Positions 44,302 to 54,030 of a DNA stretch of 64,000 nucleotides are shown here, piece by piece (position 1 is the stretch's first letter; each line of letters starts with the position of its first letter). Both the position numbers and the translations under genes were made by a program. The notes beneath the pieces are model-generated. The model was not told where the DNA came from. It made no database searches and saw nothing but the letters and a program-made list of their open reading frames with translations. The stretch is from UBA11795 sp964652755 (lineage in GTDB: Bacteria > Chloroflexota > Dehalococcoidia > Lucifugimonadales > UBA826). The stretch covers positions 62,001 through 126,000 of the forward strand of contig CAZZBP010000001.1 of NCBI GenBank assembly GCA_964652755.1, written 5' to 3'.

Positions 44302-45280
44302 ATGCATGTAGGAACACAGCTAAAAGCCAGAAACGACGATGATTATCGGGTGTTTGCTCAGGTTGGGGTCAATCACATTTGTGGCTACCCGCCCAAATAT
44401 CCGGAGTCATGGACAGCTGAGACTCTGACCAAGTATAGGGAACATGCGGAGTCTTTCGGGATAAGTTTGGACTTCATCCCTCTGTCTTTGAATTCCCATA
44501 AAATATCCAATGCAGAGTATCCGAACACCATGCTTGGGAAAAGCCCAGAGAGGGATTTTGAAATTGAGCTAATTCAAAATATAATCCGTAATTGTGCCTT
44601 GGCAGGAATCCCGGCAGTCTAATACAACATGACGCCACTAGGTGTTGTTAGTACTGATGGTGAAAAATGGCAAGGTGGATCGGAAACTCGAGCTTTTGCT
44701 ACGCTAAGGCTGTTCAAGATTCTCCACTGACGATAGCAGGCTTAACTGATGCTGACATGATGTGGGATCGAATAGATTATTTTTAAAGAGAGACGTTCCT
44801 GTAGCCGGCGAGAATTAGGTAAGAATGGCATTGCATCCACACGACCTCGGTATGCCTCAGCGGGAAGGATTCAAAGGTGTCGATAGGGTGCTTGGCAGTG
44901 TTGAAGGACTCAAGAAGGTTATAGATCTTTATCCCAGTCCCTATCAAGGACTTGATTTCTGTCAAGGTACGGTAGCCGAAATGCTGGATAATCCTGCCGA
45001 AGAAATATTTGATGTAATTCGCTACTTTGGGGAGCGAGAAAAGATATTCAACGTGCATTTTAGAAATATACGCGGACAGTTTTTAGACTTCATAGAAACA
45101 TATGTTGACGATGGCGATGTAGACATGCGCACATGCGTGAACACGTACAAAGAGGTTGGATATCCTTATATGCTAATGCCAGATCATGTACCTAGCATGT
45201 CAGGGGAGAATTCTAAGATGGTAGGGTTCGCGTACGTATATGGATACATCAAGGGCTTGATTGACAGTACAATTGATTGA
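44302..45280 (+). pseudogene. Decayed UxuA-type mannonate dehydratase-like gene
   Basis: A UxuA-type TIM-barrel gene can be followed across the region in three frames. Its N-terminus 'MHVGTQLKARNDDDYRVFAQ' follows AGGAGG, and the conserved 'MLGKSPERD' and 'GIPAV' are intact. Then TAA at 44620-44622 replaces the Lys of 'AVKYNM'. A frameshift near 44700 separates 'ETRAFAT' from 'AKAVQDSPLTIAG'. A second shift/stop sits at 44781-44788 in a T/A run after 'WDRIDYF', and TAG at 44816-44818 precedes 'VRMALHPHDLGMP'. The rest to 45280 is open ('CQGTVAEM', 'NVHFRNIRGQF', 'MPDHVPSM'). Four lesions in under 1 kb indicate a non-functional gene, unless the assembly is poor here. Confidence 0.88.
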
Positions 45281-45297
45281 TTAGTTCTGGTGCCATA

Positions 45298-46347
45298 CTA
45301 GGGGAGCAGTTCTTCATTGACAGTGACCCCGAAACCAGGGTCATCAGTAGGGCAAATGAAACCATCCTTCACAGCGGGTTCCCCGAGCCAAAGATTATCT
45401 TTCTGCGCACCTTGAGAACCTGGTAAGACCTCCGCTAAGTCGTCACATCTAGAAGATGTGATCAGATGGAGTCCCCACACTTCTCCTCCACGGTGAGGCA
45501 CAACGGGGATTCCATTTACCTGCGCAATTTCTAATATTCGTAATCCTGCGGTTATCCCGCCACACCATGTAATGTCAGGTTGCCATAGATCCAAAGCCTC
45601 ACTCTGGGCGAGACTTTGGAAACCATGGTGAGTAAATTCATGTTCACCTCCAGATATCAAAATCGGATTTACCATGTCCCTTAATTCGGATTGCCCTACT
45701 AAATCGTCTGGTGTAAGGATGTCTTCGAACCAATAGATTCTGTAATCTCTGAGATTACTCGCCATTCGGATTGTGGTCTCGCGGTTCCAAGACATATAGG
45801 TATCAATCATAATTAGCGCCTTTGGACCCATTAAATTCCTAGCCTTTTCTGATCGTCGAATAGCAATCTCATAATCTTTCTTTGACTCCCATTTATGAGG
45901 GAATTTGTGTGCAGTAAATCCCATTTCTGCATACCACTCGGTATCTATCCCTGTCGCATAGGCACGGATGTTATCTTTTTGGGGAGGGCCTATCAGCTTG
46001 TACACTGGCTGACCCTCGGCATTGCCAAGCAAATCCCAAATAGCAAGATCAATCCCGCTAATTGCCATGATGGCCACGCCCTTCGGCACATAGGGAAGTG
46101 TCGGAATGTATAATTCGTCCCAGAGCTTAGCTATATCGTCTACCGAGTCTATTACACTACCTATAACTAATTCCGATAAATGTCGGTTAATTACTTCTAC
46201 AGCAGCCCTACCGCCCCCGCCGTACCCGTATCCTGAAACGCCTGCATCAGTGTCGACCCGGACGACTATTTGCCAGAAGTGGGTTCTCCACGATGGGACC
46301 ACGTTCTGGTAGTTTGGATACACGGCTGTTATGTTGATGATCTTCAT
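45298..46347 (-). CDS. Enolase-superfamily sugar-acid dehydratase-like enzyme
   Basis: The 349-residue protein has the mandelate racemase/muconate lactonizing fold with intact metal ligands: Asp in 'IMIDTYMSW', Glu in 'WFEDILTPDD' and Glu in 'ISGGEHEF', plus the base 'VVPHRGGEVWGLHL'. The His in that loop and 'AHKFPHKW' on strand 2 recall L-rhamnonate dehydratases. A sugar-acid dehydratase is therefore likely; the exact sugar is unknown. GAGGG lies seven bases before the ATG. It converges with the UxuA-like pseudogene and is divergent from a crotonase gene. Confidence 0.83.
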   Translation of the reverse strand: MKIINITAVYPNYQNVVPSWRTHFWQIVVRVDTDAGVSGYGYGGGGRAAVEVINRHLSELVIGSVIDSVDDIAKLWDELYIPTLPYVPKGVAIMAISGIDLAIWDLLGNAEGQPVYKLIGPPQKDNIRAYATGIDTEWYAEMGFTAHKFPHKWESKKDYEIAIRRSEKARNLMGPKALIMIDTYMSWNRETTIRMASNLRDYRIYWFEDILTPDDLVGQSELRDMVNPILISGGEHEFTHHGFQSLAQSEALDLWQPDITWCGGITAGLRILEIAQVNGIPVVPHRGGEVWGLHLITSSRCDDLAEVLPGSQGAQKDNLWLGEPAVKDGFICPTDDPGFGVTVNEELLP

Positions 46348-46412
46348 AAAAGTACCCTCTTTGTAATTTCATTTTATTAGAGGCTGCCAAAATTCTTTGA
46401 AGAATCGTATAT

Positions 46413-46433
46413 TTGTTGTCCTACTAACAACAA
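46413..46433. promoter_or_regulatory. Inverted repeat in the divergent enolase/crotonase spacer
   Basis: TTGTTGT (46413-46419) and ACAACAA (46427-46433) form 7-bp arms around a 7-base centre. A further TTTGTTGT copy lies at 46477-46484. Possibly an operator, for example of a GntR-like dimer; weakly supported. Confidence 0.3.
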
Positions 46434-46573
46434 CACAGGATAGATTATCGAGGATCATTAGGTAGAACCTTCCTGATTTGTTGTTCCTGTAAAACTGCTG
46501 TGTTAAGTTGCAAGTCTCGGGCAAAAAGTAAGGGAAAATAGGCGCTTTCACCCTTAAATGAGGGAGTATTTCA

Positions 46574-47389
46574 ATGACGGGAATTAAAGATTGGGAATCA
46601 ATTCTAGTGGAGCGAAAAGGAAGAGTAGGGATTATTACGCTTAACCGGCCTGACTATCTAAACGCAGTAACCGCAACGATGGGTAGGGAAATCCGCGAAC
46701 AGATAGAGAACTTTAACAATGACAAAGAGGTCGGATCAATCGTTATTACCGGAGCAGGAAGGGCATTTTGTTCTGGAGCAGATGTGAGTGGATTCGAGGC
46801 CACGGTAAGAGGGGAATCCGGATCAGTAGACGACCAAATTGATCGCTTCCCGAAATGGCCGATTTTTATCAGAGAATCTAAACCTGTGATCTGCGCTTTA
46901 AATGGTTACGCAATCGGATTAGGTATTACTATGCCCATGGGTTGTGACATTAGGGTCATGGCGGAGAATGCGAGAATATCTTTTAGGTTTGCTTATATAG
47001 GACTGACGCCAGAGTATGCCAGTACACATCTCTTGGCCCAGACGGTCGGAATTGGTAAAGCAATGGAATTTATGCTGACGGGCAGGTTTATCGAGTCTAG
47101 TGAGGCTCTCGAAACTGGATTGGTTAACCATGTCTATCCGGATCATGAATTGATTGAGAGGGCGGTAGATTTGGCCGCCTTGATCGCGTTCAATCCTGCG
47201 TGGCAACTTGCCGAGATCAAACGGATGGTAAGAGAGCATCAATTTCTTGATGATCCTTCTAGGGTAATGGAAATGGAGAGTGAGATATTTTCAAAATCTC
47301 AGCAGACTGATGCACATAAAGAGTTTTTGAAGTCATTTAGAGAAAAAAGAGAACCAGATTACCACGGAATTAGTCCGGAAGAGAATTAA
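46574..47389 (+). CDS. Enoyl-CoA hydratase/isomerase (crotonase) family protein
   Basis: The 271-residue crotonase has 'GIITLNRPDYLNAV', 'ITGAGRAFCSGADVSGF', 'ALNGYAIGLGITMPMGCDIRVMAENARISF' and 'RFAYIGLTPEYASTHLLAQTVG'. The residue in the second catalytic region is Glu ('PEYAS'), so hydratase-like acid-base chemistry is possible. It acts on a CoA ester; the substrate is unknown. AGGGAG precedes the ATG. The C26 peptidase gene follows 18 bp later, so the two may be cotranscribed. Confidence 0.86.
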   Translation: MTGIKDWESILVERKGRVGIITLNRPDYLNAVTATMGREIREQIENFNNDKEVGSIVITGAGRAFCSGADVSGFEATVRGESGSVDDQIDRFPKWPIFIRESKPVICALNGYAIGLGITMPMGCDIRVMAENARISFRFAYIGLTPEYASTHLLAQTVGIGKAMEFMLTGRFIESSEALETGLVNHVYPDHELIERAVDLAALIAFNPAWQLAEIKRMVREHQFLDDPSRVMEMESEIFSKSQQTDAHKEFLKSFREKREPDYHGISPEEN

Positions 47390-47407
47390 TCGGCATTAAA
47401 GACCAGA

Positions 47408-48112
47408 ATGATTAAAGACAAAGCAATAATAGGCGTCACGTGTTCGGATAGACAGCGTGGAAGACCATACTCAGATATGGTTGAAAAGTACGGGGCCGAG
47501 GTTCGTTACATCATCCCGGGGGAAACAGGGGATTTGAAAGAAGTATCTCATCAGATTGACGGCCTGTTGATTGCCGGAGGTGCTGATGTGCATCCTTCGT
47601 GGTATGGCGAACAACCTGAGGTAAGTTCCGGGTCTTGGTATAACGAGGCTCTAGATGATTTGGAAGTACCTCTACTCAGCACAATACTTAGCTCGGATAC
47701 TCCTGTTCTTGCCATTTGTCGAGGAATGCAGGTTCTTAATGTCGCAATGGGTGGAAAACTGGCACAATCAATTGATGGGCATAATGCTACCCCCAATGAA
47801 AAGGGTGAGAGGGATTCAAGTTATCATCGCATTTTTATTTCTCCTGGTTGTCGCCTTTCTTCAACTGTAGGCTCTGGTGGGTTTGTGCGGGTGAACAGTA
47901 GGCACCATCAGGGAGTCACGGAGAGGCACAAATCAAAGCATCTTATGTCCGCTGCTTGGTCGATGGAAGATGGGCTCATCGAGGCTCTAGAGAGCACTGA
48001 GCATGATTGGGTTCTTGGAGTCCAATTTCATCCGGAGAGAAGAAGAGAACTTCCTCCGCACTTCGACAAGCTTTTCGAAACACTCGTCCGTAAAGCAAAG
48101 CCCACAATATAG
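47408..48112 (+). CDS. Peptidase C26 / gamma-glutamyl-GABA hydrolase-like protein
   Basis: The 234-residue class I glutamine amidotransferase-fold protein has 'LLIAGGADVHPSWYGE', the nucleophile elbow 'LAICRGMQVLNVAMGGKL' (Cys), 'NSRHHQG' and the catalytic His-Glu in 'GVQFHPERR'. This pattern fits the PuuD/C26 family that cleaves gamma-glutamyl amides. A putrescine pathway is not evident here, so the physiological substrate is uncertain. There is no strong ribosome site; translation may depend on the upstream crotonase gene. Confidence 0.85.
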   Translation: MIKDKAIIGVTCSDRQRGRPYSDMVEKYGAEVRYIIPGETGDLKEVSHQIDGLLIAGGADVHPSWYGEQPEVSSGSWYNEALDDLEVPLLSTILSSDTPVLAICRGMQVLNVAMGGKLAQSIDGHNATPNEKGERDSSYHRIFISPGCRLSSTVGSGGFVRVNSRHHQGVTERHKSKHLMSAAWSMEDGLIEALESTEHDWVLGVQFHPERRRELPPHFDKLFETLVRKAKPTI

Positions 48113-48146
48113 AGGGTGTAATTCCTCCAGAAAACACAACTTTTTG

Positions 48147-48155
48147 TGGTATAAT
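48147..48155 (+). promoter_or_regulatory. Extended -10 promoter for gyrA
   Basis: TGG-TATAAT matches an extended -10 (TGnTATAAT). The predicted leader to the gyrA start is about 135 bases; no riboswitch is recognised in it. The -35 is weak, as expected for an extended -10 promoter. Confidence 0.5.
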
Positions 48156-48296
48156 TGATCGTGATTTGAGGCTAGTTGTCTCCCTTGGGCAAATGGTCCC
48201 AACAGCGGAATTCAAACGTCAGAACCCCCGGGAAAATCGCAAGTAACTTTGATGGGATTGTGTCTCATAGTAAGGGAGAAAGCAGAGGAGTAATTG

Positions 48297-50843
48297 ATGA
48301 CATCCAGTAAGTCAGAATTCGGTTTCATCAAGCCGACTCAAATTGTTGAAGAGATGCGCTCTTCTTATCTCGATTATGCAATGAGCGTAATCGTATCACG
48401 GGCCCTCCCGGACGCTAGGGACGGATTGAAGCCTGTACAGCGTCGAATCCTTTACGCTATGAACGACCTGGGTATGAGATCAAATTCTGGGTATAAGAAA
48501 AGTGCGAGATTGGTTGGTGAGGTACTTGGTAAATGGCACCCTCATGGAGAAATGGCTGTCTATGATGCAATGGTGAGGCTTGCACAGGATTTCACTGTTC
48601 GAATGCCCCTTGTGGACGGACAGGGAAATTTTGGAAGTATAGATAATGATCCCGCTGCTGCCATGAGGTACACAGAGGCGAGGCTCAGCAGTGTAGCGGA
48701 TGAGATGCTTGCCAATCTTGATCAAGAAACTGTCGATTGGACCTTCAACTTCGATGATACTTTGAGGGAACCGGTTGTTCTGCCCGCAAGGCTGCCGAAT
48801 CTTCTCGTGAATGGTGCTTCTGGGATCGCCGTAGGCATGGCCACAAACATACCGCCGCATAATTTGAGAGAGGTATGCAACGCGGTTAATGCTCTCATTG
48901 ATGATCCTGATGCTACTTCGGAAGACTTGATGAAGTATGTGAAGGGACCTGATTTTCCCACAGGCGGAACGATTATGGGCAGGCAAGGAATCCGAGACGC
49001 TTATACAACTGGTAAAGGGCAGATCATCGTCAGGGCGGTCGCCGATATTGAGGAGATGGAACGCTCTTCCCACAGGTTTCAAATTGTAGTAACAGAACTT
49101 CCTTACCAGGTGAATAAAGCCACACTTGTGGAGAAAACAGCTGCCCTGGTTAAGACACGGAGGATAGAGGGTATTTCAGAAATTAGAGATGAGTCTGATA
49201 GAGATGGAATGAGAATAGTTTACGAACTTAGGGGAGGGGTTCAGCCGCAAGTTATCCTAAATAATCTGTATAAACAAACGTCTCTTCAGTCATCCTTCTC
49301 GGCTAATATGCTTGCCTTGATTGATGGCACTCCTCGTGTGATTACACTCAAGACTGCTCTCCAGCAGTACGTTTTATTTCGCCAGCAAGTGGTACGTCGT
49401 AGGGCCGAATATGAGCTCAGGCGGGCACAGGAAAGAGCACATATACTGGCTGGCCTAAGGATAGCTATCAGTAATCTTGATGAAGTTATTCAACTGATTC
49501 GAAATTCAGATGACGTCGAAAGCGCTCGAAATGGCCTCATGAATCGATTCGCGTTAGACCAACCCCAGGCTCAGGCTATTCTTGATATGCAACTTCGTAG
49601 GCTCGCGGCCTTAGAGCGAGAGAAGCTTGAGCAAGAATATCAAGATCTCCAGGAAACAATACGAGGTCTCGAAGCTCTCCTTTCCGACGAGAACAAAATA
49701 CTGAATGTTGTAAAGGACGAGACTGAAGAGATCAAGAAAAAGATTGGTGACAAGAGACGGACAAAGATTAGTAGCGAGGCCTGGGATCTAAGTAGAGAGG
49801 AGCTCGAAGCACACGAACAAATAGTTGTGACCTACAGCCAGGGTGGTTATGTGAAACGGATACCTGCCGATACCTTCCGCAGGCAGCATAGAGGCGGGAA
49901 AGGCGTCTCTGGCATGAATATGAAAGATGGCGATCCAATTAAGGATCTATTGGTAGTTGACAGCCATGACAGCTTGATGTTTTTCACAAACAAAGGAAGA
50001 GTACTGTCTAAAATCGGTTATGAACTTCGTGCGGATGTCAGCAGGAACACCAGGGGGGTACCTGTGCAGAACATCGTAAATGTTTGGGATACAGAAAGCA
50101 TCAGTGCGTTGATTGGCGTCGGTAAGAAACAATATGAACAATACCAATATCTTGTGTTGGGAACCAGGATGGGTCGTGTCAAGAGGATCAAGTTAGAAGA
50201 CGTCGAGAGAATTCGACCTTCAGGGTTGATCATTATGAATCTTAAAGGCGAGGATGAGGTCGTTTCGGTTAAGTTGGCAAAAGACGACGATGACATCATT
50301 TTCGTTTCAGAGCAGGGCATGGGGATTAGGTTTTCTGTGAATGATCTTCCGGTAAGGCGTCGGACGGCCGGAGGTGTTAAAGGTATGTCACTTCGAACCG
50401 GCGACCGCGTTGTTGCAATGGATGTAGGAAATGATGATAGTTTGCTTATGACTATTAGTAGGCTCGGTAGAGGCAAAGTTAACCCGCTTTCAGAATACAG
50501 GCGTCAGGGACGTGGTGGTTTAGGCCTCAGAGCTTTTAAGTTGACAAAAAACACTGGTCTTATTGCTGATGCCCAGATTGTCGCTGAATCCAAAGAAGTG
50601 TACGTGGTTTCCGAAAATGCACAGATTATGAGGACTAATTTGAGCGAAATACGCACACTCAGGGGCAGAATCACTCAAGGAGTAACAATTTTTTCACCAA
50701 GAGACGGTGATGCGGTGTCTTCTATAGCATGCGTAAGTGAACTCGAATTAGAGGAAGACGAAAAAGCAAAACTGAACGGTTCTTCGAAGAAAAACTCCTC
50801 GAAGGGGGCAGGTAAACGAAGTCGAGGCGATAAGAAAAAATAA
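48297..50843 (+). CDS. gyrA: DNA gyrase subunit A
   Basis: GyrA cleaves and rejoins DNA during ATP-driven negative supercoiling. The 848-residue protein has the winged-helix catalytic domain with active-site Tyr at about residue 125 ('RYTEARLS'), the coiled-coil tower, and a C-terminal beta-propeller with a GyrA box-like 'QHRGGKG'. The quinolone region reads 'KWHPHGEMAVYD', with Met at the position of E. coli Ser83 and Glu for Asp82. The tail is Lys/Ser-rich. The ATG at 48297 has GAGGAG at six bases; the TTG at 48294 is less likely. gyrB is not in the window. Confidence 0.95.
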   Translation: MTSSKSEFGFIKPTQIVEEMRSSYLDYAMSVIVSRALPDARDGLKPVQRRILYAMNDLGMRSNSGYKKSARLVGEVLGKWHPHGEMAVYDAMVRLAQDFTVRMPLVDGQGNFGSIDNDPAAAMRYTEARLSSVADEMLANLDQETVDWTFNFDDTLREPVVLPARLPNLLVNGASGIAVGMATNIPPHNLREVCNAVNALIDDPDATSEDLMKYVKGPDFPTGGTIMGRQGIRDAYTTGKGQIIVRAVADIEEMERSSHRFQIVVTELPYQVNKATLVEKTAALVKTRRIEGISEIRDESDRDGMRIVYELRGGVQPQVILNNLYKQTSLQSSFSANMLALIDGTPRVITLKTALQQYVLFRQQVVRRRAEYELRRAQERAHILAGLRIAISNLDEVIQLIRNSDDVESARNGLMNRFALDQPQAQAILDMQLRRLAALEREKLEQEYQDLQETIRGLEALLSDENKILNVVKDETEEIKKKIGDKRRTKISSEAWDLSREELEAHEQIVVTYSQGGYVKRIPADTFRRQHRGGKGVSGMNMKDGDPIKDLLVVDSHDSLMFFTNKGRVLSKIGYELRADVSRNTRGVPVQNIVNVWDTESISALIGVGKKQYEQYQYLVLGTRMGRVKRIKLEDVERIRPSGLIIMNLKGEDEVVSVKLAKDDDDIIFVSEQGMGIRFSVNDLPVRRRTAGGVKGMSLRTGDRVVAMDVGNDDSLLMTISRLGRGKVNPLSEYRRQGRGGLGLRAFKLTKNTGLIADAQIVAESKEVYVVSENAQIMRTNLSEIRTLRGRITQGVTIFSPRDGDAVSSIACVSELELEEDEKAKLNGSSKKNSSKGAGKRSRGDKKK

Positions 50844-50965
50844 TAACAACCACCGACTCTGAGGAAACTGTTCTGGTTGCAATAGCCTTCTAGGACTTTA
50901 GGAAGGATAATTCGGTTTTGATATATCCTTTTGATTTGTGGTTACGTATGCCAGTGGATGAGTCT

Positions 50966-51886
50966 TTAAACAGCAATACCGCCTCGAAGGCTAGCAAAAA
51001 TGTATGTTGTAACCCAACTGCGATACGGTGTCCATCTTTCCGAATAATTAAGCGATTCACTATCCGACATTATCAATCCATCTCGTAAATACTTCCCCAT
51101 TATTTTTTGAAGTGCGAGGTCACCTGAAGGAAACCCGTCCTGGTATCCAAGAGACCTGATGAGCAACCAGTGAACTGTCCACGGCCCCACGCCCCTGAGG
51201 GAAATCAACTTACTTGCAGCGTCGTCATGAGCTAGGTTTTTCAAACCTTCCAAGTCGATATTTCCCTGATATTGCATATCAGAAATGTCACAAACGTATT
51301 CCGCCTTCCTCCGGCTGAATTTGTTTAAATGCAGACTCTCTACCCCCGCTGTGGCAAGTGATTCTGGTGTAGGGAATGCGTAATATGTTTCTCCCTCAAA
51401 GTCGAGTGCGTCACCGTAAATTTTGATGATGTCCTCCCGGAGTATTCTTGCGACATGAGTGCTTATCTGTTGGCCTAGGATTGCCAGAATCAGGCCCTCA
51501 AAAACGGTGTTGGTTTGAGGAATATGCAACCCCTGAAATTTTTCAACCAACGGAGCGAGTATTGGATCCGACTCGGCCATTTTATAGAACTCTAAAGGAG
51601 CTTGATCTGCCCCTATGATTCGCGAAATTTGATTGACAGCTTGGGTTACTGCCTCTTCAGTTAAAACTTGGCCGCGTACAGCGATCTCTATGATAGGTTC
51701 ATTATTTCTGGAAAATTCTCTGGCCGATGCAAGGCATAAACCTGCTGGCGTTTCTATAAGTCGACTATAAACTCCATCTATGTAAACGTCAGCAGAATAT
51801 TTGGTCCGATAGAAAGAGGCAAAATCACAAGTTTTTTTGAAATTGTAGGACACGTCTGGGATTATTTCCCTGATTTGTTTGTCCAT
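50966..51886 (-). CDS. AlkA-type DNA-3-methyladenine glycosylase (HhH-GPD family)
   Basis: The 306-residue protein has an AlkA-like N-terminal domain and an HhH-GPD core: 'AILGQQISTHVARILRE', the helix-hairpin-helix 'LISLRGVGPWTVHWLLIRSLG' and the catalytic Asp in 'FPSGDLALQ'. It should excise alkylated bases in base excision repair. It is downstream of the cyclase gene by 8 bp on the same strand, with no Shine-Dalgarno, so translational coupling is likely. Confidence 0.87.
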   Translation of the reverse strand: MDKQIREIIPDVSYNFKKTCDFASFYRTKYSADVYIDGVYSRLIETPAGLCLASAREFSRNNEPIIEIAVRGQVLTEEAVTQAVNQISRIIGADQAPLEFYKMAESDPILAPLVEKFQGLHIPQTNTVFEGLILAILGQQISTHVARILREDIIKIYGDALDFEGETYYAFPTPESLATAGVESLHLNKFSRRKAEYVCDISDMQYQGNIDLEGLKNLAHDDAASKLISLRGVGPWTVHWLLIRSLGYQDGFPSGDLALQKIMGKYLRDGLIMSDSESLNYSERWTPYRSWVTTYIFASLRGGIAV

Positions 51887-51894
51887 TTGAAATC

Positions 51895-52809
51895 TTAAAA
51901 GACTGCTATTGGATTAGCTGGTGATCCTGTTCCACCTTCAACATATAGCGGATTAATTGTGATCATAAACTCATGCCGGCCTTCCTCCTCACAGACATCC
52001 GAGAGTGGTTCTAACAGTGCATTGTCCACGAGTGCCACACCGTATGCGAATATAACTCCATGTACCGACCACGGAATGTCATATTCGTTGGGTGACGCAT
52101 CCATCATGTCCCATCCGAGGATGGAAATGTCGTGACTTTTTACGAAGGGTAGGCAGGACGCATGAAGACCGGGACGTCCTTCCGGCGTTCCCCATCGACC
52201 ACCATGGGCTTCAACATACTTTTCCCGACCACTGTAGACAAAAACTGCATCACCTGACTCAATTGTCACCCCTTGAGCCTCGGCGATGTCGTCAAGTTCC
52301 CAACCATGCACAGGGCTATCTATAGTTACATACGGTTTGCCACGATGCCGAGGCACATCAAGGAGTATTCCCTTGGTAAGTATCCCGTTTTTCCAACTGT
52401 CTACTGTCCCGAACGTAGCTCCACCAAATGTGATGATGTCATCCGGGTCCTTGCCTTCCCACATACCATCTCTATTCCATACGTGGCACAAGGCGTCAAT
52501 ATGTGTAGTTGCGGTGCCATGGTAGAAGACGCCGTAATAGTCCATTGCTGCTCCGCCATCAAATGGACGAGATTCTTTGTGCATATAGTGTTGAGCAGGT
52601 CTAGGGTTGTCGCCTGCTGGGGTAACGGGAAGCGGTCTACTGAGGGATACTGTACGACCTGTTCTTACCAGCTTTACTGCATTTAATCGTTTCGTGGCAT
52701 CAATTAGATTCATTGCGCCTGCGGAGCCTTTATCCCCCCACCTGCCCCAATTAGTGTCCTTTAGAAAGGCATCGACCTCCCCTTTCGTAGGAATCTCTCT
52801 ACCTGCCAT
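51895..52809 (-). CDS. Cyclase-family (kynurenine formamidase-like) metal-dependent hydrolase
   Basis: The protein has the metal-binding motif of the cyclase family, 'HGTATTHIDALCHVW' (HxxT-HxDxxxH type), near residue 100, plus 'GDAVFVYSGREKY' and a late 'GVALVDNALLEPL'. Family members hydrolyse formylkynurenine or cyclic amides/imides; the substrate here is unknown. The start at the ATG at 52809 (304 residues) follows AGGAGG at nine bases; the longer frame to 52962 has no support. The AlkA-type gene follows. Confidence 0.85.
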   Translation of the reverse strand: MAGREIPTKGEVDAFLKDTNWGRWGDKGSAGAMNLIDATKRLNAVKLVRTGRTVSLSRPLPVTPAGDNPRPAQHYMHKESRPFDGGAAMDYYGVFYHGTATTHIDALCHVWNRDGMWEGKDPDDIITFGGATFGTVDSWKNGILTKGILLDVPRHRGKPYVTIDSPVHGWELDDIAEAQGVTIESGDAVFVYSGREKYVEAHGGRWGTPEGRPGLHASCLPFVKSHDISILGWDMMDASPNEYDIPWSVHGVIFAYGVALVDNALLEPLSDVCEEEGRHEFMITINPLYVEGGTGSPANPIAVF

Positions 52810-53006
52810 TGGGATAGACCTCCTGTGTGACGACTGGTTCAAAAGTGGAACCAAAATCGAAAAATTCTTTGACCATAAGGCGATGGTATTGTGAGCTGAC
52901 TGCTTTGTACAGATCCCTAGATCTGAGCAAAATATTCGATATTTGAGGGGTTGTAAGCCCAACGGTCACTAAAACTGAGCGGCTGTTGGGCTAGATGTAT
53001 CCAGAG

Positions 53007-53903
53007 TTACTTTCCTGAAATTGAAACTCCGGCCATGTCTTCCATAAAGTTTGCTATCGCTGAGTGATCAGAATTACCTTTTCCCTCGTTAATAAGTGAA
53101 CCTAGCATTTGCTGAACTAAGCTCGTTACAACTAGAGGAACGCCTACCTCTTTTCCAGTTAGAATGGCGTTATGTAGATCCTTCTGGTGTAGAACTATCC
53201 TAAAGCCCGGATCGAAGTTACCTTCTATCATCATAGGTCCCTTCGTGTTCATCACTGTGCTGCCCGCTAATCCCCCTTTTATTGCATCGAACACTACTTG
53301 AGGATCAATCCCAGATTTTCTGGCTAGGACCATTGCCTCTCCAAGAGCGGCAATGTTACCAGCGACGATGATCTGATTCGCCAGCTTAGTGGTGTTGCCT
53401 GCCCCATATCCACCGCAGAGCACGATACTTCCTGACATAGCAGAAAGCATGTCGAAGTTGGCATCGAAGATTTCTTTTTGTCCTCCAACCATTACGGCGA
53501 GGGTGCCCTCAATGGCGCCTGTTTCACCCCCACTTACAGGAGCGTCTAAGAAACTGACCCCAGCTGCCTCACAGGCAGAAGCTATCTTCTGTGATGAGCT
53601 GGGCGCTATAGAACTCATATCTATGACGGTGTCACCTTTTGAAGCACCCTCAAGTACCCCACCAGGTCCCATTATTGCTGCTTCTGACTGGGGGGAGTCC
53701 GGTACCATTGTTATAATCAGGGGCACTTTTGAAGCTACCTCAGCCGCCGATGAAGCAGGAGTTGCTCCATCGCCTGCCAATTCCTCAACCGCTTCCGCAA
53801 CAATGTCATATACAGTTACCTTGTAATCTGCTTTCATCAGGTTCCTTGCCATTGGTTTGCCCATGATTCCCAGTCCTACAAAACCTATTTCACCTCTTGC
53901 CAT
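53007..53903 (-). CDS. GarR/3-hydroxyisobutyrate-dehydrogenase-family reductase
   Basis: The 298-residue protein has the Rossmann start 'IGFVGLGIMGKPMARNL', the substrate loop 'DAPVSGGETGAIEGTLAVMVGG' and the catalytic Lys in 'GAGNTTKLANQIIVAGNIAALGEAM'. It closely resembles tartronate-semialdehyde reductases (GarR/GlxR), which reduce 2-hydroxy-3-oxopropanoate to glycerate, but 3-hydroxyisobutyrate or related acids are possible. AAGGAG precedes the ATG. A consensus-like promoter with an inverted repeat lies about 140 bp upstream, divergent from the RraA-like gene. A role in sugar-acid breakdown fits the neighbourhood. Confidence 0.85.
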   Translation of the reverse strand: MARGEIGFVGLGIMGKPMARNLMKADYKVTVYDIVAEAVEELAGDGATPASSAAEVASKVPLIITMVPDSPQSEAAIMGPGGVLEGASKGDTVIDMSSIAPSSSQKIASACEAAGVSFLDAPVSGGETGAIEGTLAVMVGGQKEIFDANFDMLSAMSGSIVLCGGYGAGNTTKLANQIIVAGNIAALGEAMVLARKSGIDPQVVFDAIKGGLAGSTVMNTKGPMMIEGNFDPGFRIVLHQKDLHNAILTGKEVGVPLVVTSLVQQMLGSLINEGKGNSDHSAIANFMEDMAGVSISGK

Positions 53904-54030
53904 CCTCTTTCTCTCCTTGGTCGAACACGGCCCTACTCAGTCAGCCCGCGTCCCTCCTTACTTGATTTACAGATCTTCAACTGTTGATCAGACCAAATAC
54001 CTATTTACTTAGGTAACTAGAGGGTCTTAT

